Origin: Ascochyta rabiei
Taxonomy: Eukaryota; Ascomycota; Dothideomycetes; Pleosporales; Didymellaceae
NCBI RefSeq assembly: GCF_004011695.2
Contig: NC_082421.1
Coordinates: 1,308,501 to 1,372,500, forward strand
Reading direction: 5' to 3'
Length of the DNA stretch: 64,000 nt
Shown here one piece after another: positions 1 to 10,347 of the stretch (positions are counted from its first letter, which is position 1; every line of letters starts with the position of its first letter). Both the position numbers and the translations under genes were made by a program. The notes beneath the pieces were generated by a model, which was not told the origin of the DNA, searched no databases, and saw nothing but the letters and a program-made list of their open reading frames with translations.

Positions 1-1282
1 TAAGATTATACTATAATAAGCCTAAAAGAGATAGAATATACTCTTAAATTTTACCTAGCAACAAGCTAGCCTAGTTAACAATAGACTTACCTATTGCGGT
101 CTTCTTGTTAATAGACATAGGCGTAGTAGTAGCAGGTATTATAGAGGTAGTTTTAATGCTAGCTATATTAATAATAGTAGTATAAGTAGTAGTAACTAGG
201 TAGCAGCTAGAGTAAAGGTGCGCTATATTGCTAGAAAGCCTTAAATAGCTATTAGCGTACTTATTAGGGCCCTAAACGTGTTAAAAGATGCTAAAACAAG
301 CTAAAAGGAGATAAAACACGTACTAATAGGTAATTCTTATTACTATTATAACACTCTCTATAGTAGTAGGCCTAGGTGTCCCTATAACATAGGCTACCCT
401 ATAAAGCTAGGTTAGTAGAGAAATAACCTACTCTATAGATATTACTATTAGTAATATAGTAGACATATAGCATACAGTACTACTTAGTAGTTCTACTATT
501 CTTAGTAATGTTAATCTTATAGTAAGTAGGTATTAACATAACAGCTATAGTAAATAGTAGTTAGTAATAGTTAGTAATAGTTAGGGGTAGGTAGTAGTAG
601 TTAGAAGTAGTTTAGAAAGGTTACTAAGGCGTGTTATGCAGTACTATCTGCTAAAACATATTAGAACATGCTAGAAAGACATAGAAAATCCCTTAGCTAT
701 CCTTATAAAAGTGCTAGACAGAATAGGTTAGTACTTACTAAAATAAAGTAGGATATAGTAGTAACTAATAAAACTAGGGGTATAGATAGCTTATATACTG
801 CTAGCTACCTAGTTAGAGCTTTAGCCTGCGTAAGCAGCTGCCTAAACCCTAGAGGTAAAGTAAGAGGTAAAAGAGGATTTCTGTTTAACCTTTACTAGGT
901 AAAGGCAGAATTAGGATTAAGCTCTATCTAGCCTTATAAGGCGTCTAAAATGCCTAAATCTAGTTAGAATTAGCTATAACAGGATAGATAGAGTAAACAC
1001 GTCTAAAGCTAGGCTAAAATAATACAGTATTACTAATTATACTATTATTTAAGCTAAACAATCTAGAGAAGGGAGGTATTATTAGGTGCTAGGCCTAGAG
1101 GTACCTCTGCTAGTCTTAGTAAGCTACTATAGGGCTAGCTAGCCCAGACTATATAAAGGTGTTAGAGGTTATTACTAATACTTTAGTAATTAGTCTTGTT
1201 ACTATATACTACGTACCTTAAAACACCTACTATCCTCTTTAACCCTATCTTCTCTTGTAATTGCTTTGTACACTCTTTATAG
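1..1282. repeat. AT-rich, RIP-degraded repeat of unknown class
   Basis: No open frame of useful length exists on either strand. The stretch is dominated by TAG, CTA and TTA words, as left when CpA is converted to TpA. I could not recognise an LTR, TIR or protein motif, so the original element is not identified. It abuts a truncated Fot1/pogo-type element at about 1283, which suggests that another element or a deletion removed that element's 5' part. Confidence 0.6.
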
Positions 1283-3717
1283 CAGTCGTAAACCCTAAGT
1301 AACACCCTTAAACTTAGGTTATAATTAATGCTTATAAAGATAAGGATTTAGAGGTATATAGATAGCTTACCTACCTCTATAGTTAAAGCGTTTAAAAAGG
1401 TCTTAAAGGGGGTAGCTATAATTGCGTATAAGCTAGTGTTAGTATAATAGGAGATTACTAAGCTTTAAGCTGCTAATAAGATAGCTATATAACAAAAACT
1501 ACACAAAAGAAAGTAGGTTAAGAAAGAAGGTACTCTAATATTTAAAGAGGGCTAACGTACCCTACGGGCGAGCCGCTTAACAGGCGAGCCGCTTACTTTT
1601 GCCAAGCCCCTACCAAACTTCTCCTCCTACACTAATGTCTTCTTAACAACACCATTTAGACGCGTTAAAGGAAGCTTAGATACAGCTTACGCTCTAGGCT
1701 CTTAAACAAGACATAAATCTCTCTTAGCAACGCGCTGCAGCTATCTACAGGGTCCCTTAAAAGACACTAAGTAACTAACATACAGAACAACCTTTATACA
1801 CAGATTCTATAGCTAACTTACAGAAGCTAGATAATAATAAGAAGGAGGTAATTATTAAGCATGTTCTTAAGCTAGATGCGCGAGAATTTTCCTCTTAGCT
1901 CTTAGATATAGCTACTATAGCTAATTCTTTGCGCGCTAAGCGCAATCTAGGCCCTATTAGCGTAAACTGGCCTAGTACGTTTGTTAAGCAACACCTAGAG
2001 CTTAAAGTTAAGTTTAATCACAAGTACGACTATAAGAGAGCCCTCTATAAGGATTCTAAGGTTCTACAGGGCTGGTTTAGCCTAGTAGCTAATATTAAAG
2101 CTAAGTATAGCATCTAGGATAAAGACACGTACAACTTTAACAAGACAGGCTTTATAATAGGCTAGATCTCTCTAGAAGCAGTTGTTACAGCTTTAGAACG
2201 ACAGGGTCGGCCAAAGGCTATCCAGCCAGGCAACTAAGAGTGGGCTACGGCTATAGTAAGCATTAATGCTAAAGGATAGGCTATTCTGGCCTTCCTTATC
2301 TTTAAAGCCTACTACTACCTCTCTGCCTAGTACAAAGAAGAGGATCTGCCTTACAACTGGGTTATTAGAGTCTCTAATAACAGCTGAACTACTAACAAGC
2401 TTAGTCTTAACTAGTTAAAGCACTTTAACAGGCATACAAAGGAGCGTACTATTAGCACCTACTATTTGCTTATTATTAATAGTTATAAGAGCTATAACTC
2501 TCTTAAATTCCAGCAATACTGCAAGGATAACAAGATTATTACTCTCTGTTTACCTTCTTACTTATTACACCTTACATAGCCCCTTAATATAGGTTATTTT
2601 ACTACTTTAAAGAAGGTGTATAGGCGCTAAGCTAAAATACTTATATATAACTAGATTAACTATATTATAAAGACAGAGTTCCTGCTATACTTTATATGCG
2701 CCTATAATGCTATAATTACTTCTAAGAATATCTAGGGAGGGTTCTAAGGTGCTAGATTAGTCCTATTTAACCTAGACTAGGTTATAATGGCCCTTAATAT
2801 AAAGTTGCGCACTCTATTACTACTACTACCTATTAATAACAAGCTCTGGCAGTCGCAAACCCTAAGCAACACCCTTAAACTTAGGTTGTAATTAACGCTT
2901 ATAAAGACAAGGATTTAGAGGTATATAGATAGTTTGCCTACCTCTATAGTTAAGGCGTTTAAGAAGGTAGTAAAAGAGGCAGCAATAATTGCGTATAAGC
3001 TAGTGTTAGCGCAACAGAAGATTACTTAGCTTTAAGCTGCTAATAAGGCAGCTATATAACAAAAATTACATAAAAGAAAGCAAGTTTAGGTAGAAGAGAC
3101 CCTAATAGTTAAAAATAGCCTGTAATTAACAACTCTAAAGGAGTTTAGGGCGCGTAGTAATAGGAAGAAGGCAAAGAAGCAGGTGCGTGCTAAAGGAGGT
3201 GAGCCCTCCTAAAGACGCTGTGGACAGTGTAATCAGACAGGACACAACGCGCGAACGTGTTAGAAAGAGGTAGAAGTAGTTTCTAAATAGTATTATAGGC
3301 TATACTGCACTTTACAGCACTAAACTAGGTTGTTTTAGGCCATAATAGGGTGGAGTTTGGTAGGGGCTTGGCAAAAGTAAGCGGCTCGCCTGTTGAGTGG
3401 CTCGCCCGTAGGGTACGTTAGCAATTAACAGCTCTAAAAGAGTTTAGAGTGCGTAGTAATAGTAAGAAGGCAAAGAAGTAGGTGCGTGCTAATAGGGCTA
3501 AGCTAACCTAAAGGCGCTGTAGATAGTGTAGTAAGACTAGACATAACGCATAAACGTACAAGAATAAAGTAGAAGTAGTCTCTAAGTAATATTACAGCTT
3601 GTCTTGCCTTATACAGCGCTAGTTTATAGTGTTTTAGGCTATAATAGGGTGAGTTTAAGTGGGGGCTTGGCAAAAGTGATTCTCTTGTCTGTTGATTCTT
3701 TCGTCCGTGGGATACGT
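1283..3717 (+). mobile_element. Outer Fot1/pogo-type element, 5'-truncated and interrupted
   Basis: The 3' portion of a DDE_1 transposon is present in two blocks, 1283-1552 and 3421-3717, separated by a complete related element. The first block aligns base for base, with many C/T and G/A differences, to 2850-3120 of the inner element. The second aligns to 3121-3418 and ends in a degenerate copy of the right terminal inverted repeat (about 3660-3717), followed by TA. Everything 5' of about 1283 is missing. The reading frame is full of TAG stops. Degradation is at least as strong as in the inner copy, as expected if it was there first. Confidence 0.75.
1555..3418 (+). mobile_element. Inner Fot1/pogo-type DNA transposon, complete but RIP-inactivated
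   Basis: The element is 1864 bp with terminal inverted repeats of about 60 bp. The left end starts ACGTACCCTACGGGCGAGCC and the right end is its reverse complement with few mismatches. TA is duplicated at both ends (1553-1554 and 3419-3420), which is the target-site signature of the Tc1/mariner-pogo group. The relic transposase reads HTH region, then the DDE_1 motif YNFNKTGFIIG (about 2128-2160), then LNIGYFTTLKKVYRR (about 2580-2625), then a C-terminal zinc-knuckle-like RCGQCNQTGHNARTC (about 3215-3260). Many TAG codons stand where Q or W is expected, so it cannot make protein. Size and structure fit Fot1 and the Molly-like elements of Pleosporales (family name from memory). Confidence 0.85.
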
Positions 3718-3718
3718 T

Positions 3719-4114
3719 ATTAAGCATTAAAAACAGAGTAACGCGTTGTGTTGGGTGGCCGAACACTAGGGGTGGCCGAACACTAGGGGGCCGATCTTAA
3801 AGGTAGTCTAACGGTAAAGGGACAAAGTCGCGAGCATGCTTGGCCAAACTTCAGGCCACCATGATCCTTTTGCTTCTGCAACGGTCCCCAGGATATCGCA
3901 AACGAAGCCCACTTCGATGTTGCCTTGCGTGTTATAATAGCGGGAATATAGCAGGCTTATGTGTGGTCAACATCCACCTTCCGAGCCACGTCGCTCCACC
4001 GCCTTCATGCAGTGTCTGTTGCGAGCTGCAGAAGATATTCAACAAGAAAGAATCGAGCAAACAATTCATCCCCTTGCAAATATGCAAATCGTTATCTGCT
4101 CCAAAGACCTGTGC
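3719..4114. other. Border between repeat block and genes
   Basis: No gene is seen. A perfect 17-bp direct repeat (GTGGCCGAACACTAGGG) occupies 3755-3771 and 3772-3788. Base composition switches here from AT-rich to about 50 percent GC. The rest is probably 3' flank of the minus-strand BTB-RING gene. Confidence 0.5.
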
Positions 4115-5017
4115 CTAGTTTTCCTCGTCCTCGACCTTACCGCCATCTTCCGGCACACGTAGATCGCCCTTGATGTGACCTTCAGCCACCAGCATACTCC
4201 AAACGTCCTTCCCCTCTGCGAAGTTTTTGCTCTTTTCCATGAATGATTGGGCCAAGTCGATGAGGAACAGATGTGAGACGTTACCCTCCTTGAGCGATTG
4301 TGCATCTCCAGTCAGAGCATACAGGTCGACTAGGAACCGTCGGAGCGAACAAGGCTTTCGGGTGGTCTTGTAAGCGTAGTCAATGGCGTTGTAGCCGAGG
4401 CCAGCTTCTACGGCAGTTTCGATAATTTCGTTACGGACCGCCAGAAGGAAATCCTGGTCCCGGACTGTGTTGCCTAGAAGATGCGCCTTAAGCATGCGAA
4501 TGCAGCGAGCATTGGCATCTATGTCTGCATCGTAGCTAGGAATCTGTTGCGAGTACAACCACTGGACGTAAACCTCAAAGCCTTCGGGATCGAGCTGATC
4601 GAAAGTAGAACTGTGCATGTTGGGCCACTTCTTCCACACTGTGCGGCATGTCGGACATGTGTTCCCATTCTTCAGCCATTGGTCCATACACTTAGCATGA
4701 AAGTTCTGGCCGCATGTCCTGCAGAAGACCGTCTCGATAGCGACTGGCTCCAGCTTGTCGAGGCAGACCGCGCACTTCCCACAAATATCCTTACGCACTT
4801 TTTGGAATCGCTCCTTGAAGTAAGCCGAACGAGAACAAAGCACCTCTTCATGTGCCGAGAACTTGCGGTTGCGCGGTCCGATATGCATATGAACAAAGGT
4901 CCCACCAAACCTACTGATTGTTAGGTATTACAGAAGCTGGGAATGAGGCTTCAGTTACATAATTGGCTTGTGTTTTGCGATCTTCCGTACCACACCACGA
5001 TTTCTGGTAGCAGTCAT
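4115..5017 (-). CDS. BTB/POZ-like protein with an internal RING finger
   Basis: Predicted 285 aa from two exons (5017-4959 and 4913-4115; 45-bp intron with GTAACT donor, CTAAC branch point and CAG acceptor). The BTB fold starts at about residue 35 (HIGPRNRKFSAHEEVLCSRS) and resumes at about 120 (DPEGFEVYVQWLYSQQIP). Between the two halves lies a zinc finger with ligands C67, C70, C84, C87, H92, C95, C106 and C109, plus the typical CMDQWL and CPTC of RING E3 ligases. In the family, BTB proteins are substrate adaptors for cullin-3 and RING fingers recruit E2 enzymes; an autonomous E3 role is inference. A sister gene lies at 62841-63487. It sits alone between two RIP-degraded repeat blocks but is itself not visibly mutated. 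The start in exon 1 is less certain than the domain core. Confidence 0.75.
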
Positions 5018-6530
5018 GTCTGCGCGAGAACGAATCACGGTAGAGCACAGGTTCCGTGGATAGAGTGCAGGTCAAAGTCTTCGGTTGAGCGAGCGATGAT
5101 TCGTGCAAGGAAGGAAGAAGAGCCTCCACGCGACGAGATGAAGTGAAAGCGTGGTTATGGAAAGAGCCGCGCTAACGCACATCCAGCATACATACAAACG
5201 CAAAACTAAGCATGCCCCTCGCACCGCTGTGCTCGCTCGCTCATATATAGCTTCGTTCGGCTCTTTCAAAGGTGCCTCCTGGATCTGATGGCAATTTCTA
5301 GGCACCAGTGCTAAGCTGGCAAAATCCATTATAGCCACGTCCTGCGAGTAAGTTGTTCAGAAAACTACAACTCATAATCTTCAAATCGACTAGCCGCGGT
5401 ATCCCATGCTTTTTGAGATTGTTCATCTTGATCGGCGTCTATGGCGGTTCTTCAGGTTTCTTGCCTCATCGAATTGCGCTTATACCTGTCCCACGAACAA
5501 GTCACAAGCAAATCGATAGCAGCCTAGCAACAGATCACCACCTTCACTATCGCACGACAAACAAACCATGTTTTCTGTTTCTTAGATGTGCTGTCTCGTG
5601 GTTTGTGGTCCCGGTTGTTGTGACAACGGCATTATCGCTGCTCAGCGCTCGGAATGCATGGAGACGCATGCAGAGTTCAAGAGTTTACCTTTTTATATCG
5701 ATTGTTTAGGACATCAGAGATCTCAATGCTTCGAACAGGTCACCGATAGTCCCCAAGTACTTCTTGGCCAGCTGAGCACTCTCCGTTGAAGTCGCAGGGA
5801 ATCTTGGACAAGAGGTTGGTGTTCGCAGTGGTCAGTATATCCTCCCACGACCCTGCAGCAGAACTCGGCGTCGAAGCAAACTAGTCGAAAGGTTACTGGT
5901 GTTCCTGAGCGGTAGTATGTGTTTAGTGAATCGTTCGTTTCAAGGTGCCTAATCGAGGCCGAGCGGGTTATGGAAAGTCCTCGGCGGCTTCTTGCGCTGA
6001 TTACCATCAACAAGAACAATAAACAGAGAGTCCTTTAGGAGGATGGTGACGTACTGGGATTGAGGGTTGCAATATTATGAGATGAGATGAAATGTTGTCA
6101 TCTTTGCATGTCATGACGTTGATATCTGCCAAGGAAATCGAGTACGCGAGACGCTGAATCGACCAATGATGCGCTTCCACTTTCCGCTGATCTGTCCACG
6201 ATCGGAAGTTGGCAGAAGGCTAAGAGCCTCAGTCAGTGATCAGTATTGCACGTGGGGAGGCGCACCTCCACATATCATTGTCAGGCCTAACCCAAACCCA
6301 TCAGCTGATTCTCTGGTGCGGAATGCAGGCTAACCGGGTGCAGCCGTTGCTTTACGACTTCAAGTTACAGTACCAAGAAGTATGTTTTTGGAATTGGTGT
6401 GAATCGATAAACCGTTGCTCTTCCGGCGGCTTGGGGTACGTCATGGATGTTTGTAGATCGGGTTTCCGGACTTGAGCTATAGGTCATCTCACTAATCAGA
6501 AGCTCGGACGCGAGGTGTAAAGTGTAGCTG
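5018..6530. other. Intergenic, no supportable gene
   Basis: About 1.5 kb of normal base composition. Short open stretches occur on the minus strand at 5700-6020, for example a run reading LAKKYLGTIGDLFEALRSL before a stop near 5710, but frames change and no start, intron set or family could be fixed. It may be a decayed gene. The last 100 bp grade into AT-rich sequence. Confidence 0.4.
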
Positions 6531-7013
6531 CGCTAAGCATCTAAGAGACTTTAGTGCTGTGCTCTACAGAAGCACCTATTACCCCTTACTAAAATCTCTA
6601 CTAGTTAACCTTTAATATAATATTTGTAGTATTACTACACTAGAAGAGAGAGTAGAGCTCTAAAAAAAATAGATATTCTATAAGTATATAGTTAGTAGTA
6701 ATGCAGAAGAATAGAAGACTTCTTAAGTTCTTAGTAAAAGAAAATAGTTTTTCTTTATCTATTCGACAAATTTACATAATACTATAGACATAAAGGAATA
6801 ATCCTTAGGATATTGAAATCAACATAAAGAGAAAATTGTTAGGCCGAGATGGGCCGGCATGTGGCATCGTCGACCTCTAACCTGGTACTGGCAATAAGTA
6901 CTGTTCTGGCCTACATGCTCACATCTGAGTAAGCATTAATATCTTTTAGAGGTTGGCTAGCACAGTGGGCAGAGCCGTGTCTTAACAAAATTTAGTTTTA
7001 AATTTTTATTTTA
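6531..7013. repeat. AT-rich RIP-like sequence 5' of the third transposon
   Basis: Stops in all frames, TA-rich words and A/T runs are seen at 6540-6840. A more GC-rich patch at 6840-6975 contains two related inverted words (ACCTCTAACC at about 6872 and AGAGGTTGG at about 6948). No element class is recognised. The TA at 7012-7013 is the target-site copy of the adjoining transposon. Confidence 0.45.
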
Positions 7014-8876
7014 ACGTACTCTACGGGTAAGCGGATCAAACAGGTGAGCGGATCACTCTGCCAAGACCACACCAAACCTCCACCTTACCACGCAATGCCT
7101 TAACAATAACATTAATCTACGCCCTTAAGAGAAGCTGTGATACAGCTTGCGCTCTAGGCAATTAAATAAGACGTAATACTTACTTTGTAACGCGCTACAG
7201 CTATATATAACGCGCCTTACAGCACACTACACGCTTAATATACAGAACAACCTACATAAGCTAATTATACGCTAGTTTAATAGATTATAGACTAGACTAA
7301 GGAGGATATAATTGCTAAGTATATCCTTAAGCTAGATGCATAAGGATTTGCCCCTTAGCTGGCTGCTATAGCTAATATAGCTAATTCTTTACGTACTAAG
7401 CATAATATAGGCTATGTTAGCATAAACTAGCCTAACACATTTATTAAGTACTGCTCTAACCTTAAAGTAAGGTTTAATTGCAAGTACAACTATAAGAGAG
7501 CCCTCTATAAAGATCTAGAGATTATTAGGGGCTGGCTTAGGCTTATAGCAAATGTTAAAGCTAAGTATAGTATCTAGGACAATAACACATATAACTTTAA
7601 TAAGACAGGCTTTATAATAGGCTAGATATTAACAGGAGCAGTTATTACAGGCTTAGAGCGTTAAGGACAGCTAAAGGTAGTGTAGTAGGGTAATTAAGAG
7701 TAGAAAACAGTCATATAGGGCATTAATGGCACAGGGTAGGCTATTCTACCCTTTATTATCTTTAAAGGCTGTAACTACCTCTCTGCCTGGTACAAAGAGG
7801 ACAATCTGCCCTATAACTGGGTTATTGGAGTCTCTAAGAACAGATAGACTACTAACAAGCTTAGTCTAGACTAGTTAAAGCACTTTAATGCCTATATAAA
7901 GACGCGCACCTAAGGAGTGTACTAGCTGCTCCTTATTAATAGCCACAAGAGCTACAACTCTCTTAACTTCTAACAATACTGTAAGGAAGTAAAGATTGTT
8001 ATACTATATATGCCTCTATACTTATCTTACCTCTTATAACTACTAGATATAGGTTATTTTGCCCCTCTAAAGAAGGTATATAGGCGCTAAGCTAAGAATC
8101 TTATATATAACTATATTACTTATATTACTAAAACTAAGTTCCTACTATGCTTTATAGACGCCTATAAGGAGACATTTACTTCTAGTAATATCTAAGGAGG
8201 CTTCTAAGGCGCTAGAATAGTCCCTCTTAACCTAGAACAGGTTATAATAGGTCTTAATGTCCGCCTACGTACCTTACCACTACCTACTGTAGAAGATAAG
8301 CCCTAGCAGTCCTAAACCCTAAGCACTACCCTGCAATTAGGGTCGCAATTAACGCTAGTTTAAGAGAGGATTTAAAGGCATGCAAGCAGCTTACTAACTT
8401 TAATAGTTAAGGCCTTTAAAAAGCTTGCTAAAGGCGCAGCTATAGTAGCGCATAAGCTAGTGTTAGCTTAAAGGGAGATTACTAGGCTTTAAGCAGTAAA
8501 TAAGGCTGCTATGCAACGTAAATTGCATAAAAGAAAGTAATTACAGCAGAAGAAAGTCCTAACAGCTAAGGAAGGCCTTTAATTAACTACTCTAACTAAG
8601 TTTAGGGCGCATAGTAATAGTAAGAAGGCAAAGAAGCAAGTGCGTGCTAAAGGAGGGGAAGTAACCTAAAGATGCTGTATAAAGTGCTATAACGTTAGAC
8701 ATAACTTACATACATATAAGAAGGCTGTAGAAGATGTTTCTAAATAATATTATGTACTGCACTACTGTATACAAGGCTAAAGTGGGCTAATGCAAGCTAT
8801 AATAGGGTAGAGATTTAGTGTAGTCTTGGCAGAGTGATCCGCTCACCCGTTTGATCTGCTCACCTGTGGAGTACGT
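7014..8876 (+). mobile_element. Third Fot1/pogo-type DNA transposon, complete but RIP-inactivated
   Basis: 1863 bp, bounded by TIRs of about 60 bp (left ACGTACTCTACGGGTAAGCG; the right end is its reverse complement with a few mismatches) and TA duplications at 7012-7013 and 8877-8878. It is colinear with the element at 1555-3418 over its whole length. The same relic motifs are readable: YNFNKTGFIIG at about 7592-7624, LDIGYFAPLKKVYRR at about 8047-8090 and a cysteine knuckle near 8675-8720. TAG stops replace expected Q and W codons throughout. Its sequence differs clearly from the first copy, including the TIRs, so it represents a separate insertion or subfamily. Confidence 0.85.
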
Positions 8877-9090
8877 TATAAATATAACGTATAGTTAATC
8901 AACTAAGATCTTCTAGACGCTCTTCTTAAGTTTGGCTCCACTCACGTTAGCAGCCACTTACTAAGCACCGGCGGAGCGGCTGAAATCAATATAAGCTTCG
9001 GGGACCTGCGCAAGTTTCCAATCTGTTGTACAAGTACCTGGCTTCCGGCATTTGGGATTTGCGTACCATTCGACATTCTCATCACACAAC

Positions 9091-9900
9091 ATGTTCGGCA
9101 AAACTATCCTCACTGTCGCTGCTGCGATGGGCGCTGCGATCGCGCAGACGGGACCAGGCTTCCCTGTGCCTGCTACCCAAGCTTTGACTGTGAGCTTCGG
9201 CAACAACACGGTGTCTCCCGCGGGAGAGCTAATTCCACGTCCTGGTATGCATCGAATTGCAAGTCTCAGAAGGCTGTTCCGTCTGACATGGTGTTTAGAA
9301 ACCGTCAACCCTCCTAGTATCAGCACTCCAGTCTGGTGGGCCTCTTCTGACACTGAGAGCCCCAACCCACCACTTGGTGTGCTGCTGATAGTTGACCTGG
9401 ATGTACCGCGCAACAACACGCGAGTTCAGCTTCTGCACTGGCTAGCCACAAACGTATCACTTGGCTCTGGCGGGACCAACTCAAGCTCGACGCCTCTCGT
9501 CATTCCCAATGGACCCGTGCCCTACCTGCAGCCATCGCCACCTGTAGGCGACGTGCCGCATTCGTACAACATTGTTGTATTCCGACAACCTGCCAACTTC
9601 TCCATCCCTGCGCAGTACAGAAATCTTACAAACAGCCGCTTGCCTTTCAACGTCAGCCAGTTCGTCAGCGACACTGGCCTCGGCCAGCCGTTTGCCGGTA
9701 GCTATTTCAAAGTGCAGAACTTGACTGGCACACCTACAACTACGTATCCGCCTGCGAGGTCTCCGACGTCGACCAGCGGTGGTAATGGAAGCTCGCCGCT
9801 TCCTTTCTCCGGTGCTGCAACTCAATTGATGAGTGATAGGACTATGTGGGTCGGTCTTTCGACTGCGCTCATTGCTGGATTCGCCGCATTTGCGTTGTAA
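9091..9900 (+). CDS. Secreted, probably GPI-anchored PEBP-like protein
   Basis: Predicted 251 aa. An N-terminal signal peptide is visible (MFGKTILTVAAAMGAAIAQ), which is why the ATG at 9091 is preferred to the in-frame upstream methionine at 9052. A 54-bp intron (9245-9298, GTATGC...TAG) is a multiple of three and therefore hidden in the open frame; splicing it gives RPETVNPPS. Phosphatidylethanolamine-binding-protein hallmarks are LLIVDLDVPRNNTRVQLLHW (residues about 85-104) and DVPHSYNIVVFRQP (about 145-158). A Ser/Thr/Gly-rich linker and a hydrophobic C-terminus (WVGLSTALIAGFAAFAL) suggest a GPI anchor. Ligand and role are unknown. It starts only 214 bp after the RIP-degraded transposon. 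Confidence 0.85.
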   Translation: MFGKTILTVAAAMGAAIAQTGPGFPVPATQALTVSFGNNTVSPAGELIPRPGMHRIASLRRLFRLTWCLETVNPPSISTPVWWASSDTESPNPPLGVLLIVDLDVPRNNTRVQLLHWLATNVSLGSGGTNSSSTPLVIPNGPVPYLQPSPPVGDVPHSYNIVVFRQPANFSIPAQYRNLTNSRLPFNVSQFVSDTGLGQPFAGSYFKVQNLTGTPTTTYPPARSPTSTSGGNGSSPLPFSGAATQLMSDRTMWVGLSTALIAGFAAFAL

Positions 9901-10347
9901 GAACTCATGGTGCTAGCTTTTAGAAATATGCAAGAACGGTACTTTGAAAGAGGATGTCTGTCGACCCACGTGCAAGTTGATGTCATGGAGCGGCGCTAAA
10001 CCCGCTTGAGCATTGCGAGATCGCCTGGTGGGGTAGCATACGTGGTGGGGTAACTATTGAGAGTCAACGCGAGCAACAAACATCAATTGCGCGTCAAGAG
10101 AGCATTGCCCGCCTTTGTAAAATAGATCCTACGGTCGCTGTTGAAGCGTCAACCGCCGTTGAAATAGAGATACATCAATCCACCATGCTCGCCATCGACG
10201 TTTGCGTCGCGACACTTCTGAGACGCAAATCCTCTGATTGGACCAACTAACTAACGAAAAGTTGCGGGCGGCCAAGTCCGTTTTATATCTCCACGGCCGC
10301 CGCACCCGTTCGTCTCTCATCCCTCACGTCACTCTCCTCGATCGAAC
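9901..10347. other. Intergenic, promoter side of adenylosuccinate synthetase
   Basis: No gene is seen. The region combines the 3' flank of the PEBP-like gene and the 5' flank of the purine gene. No clear TATA box or repeat was found. Confidence 0.4.

Noticed and set aside
5700..6020. A small secreted or BTB-related gene on the minus strand
   Set aside because: Plausible peptides appear in three different frames, but no start codon and intron set joins them.
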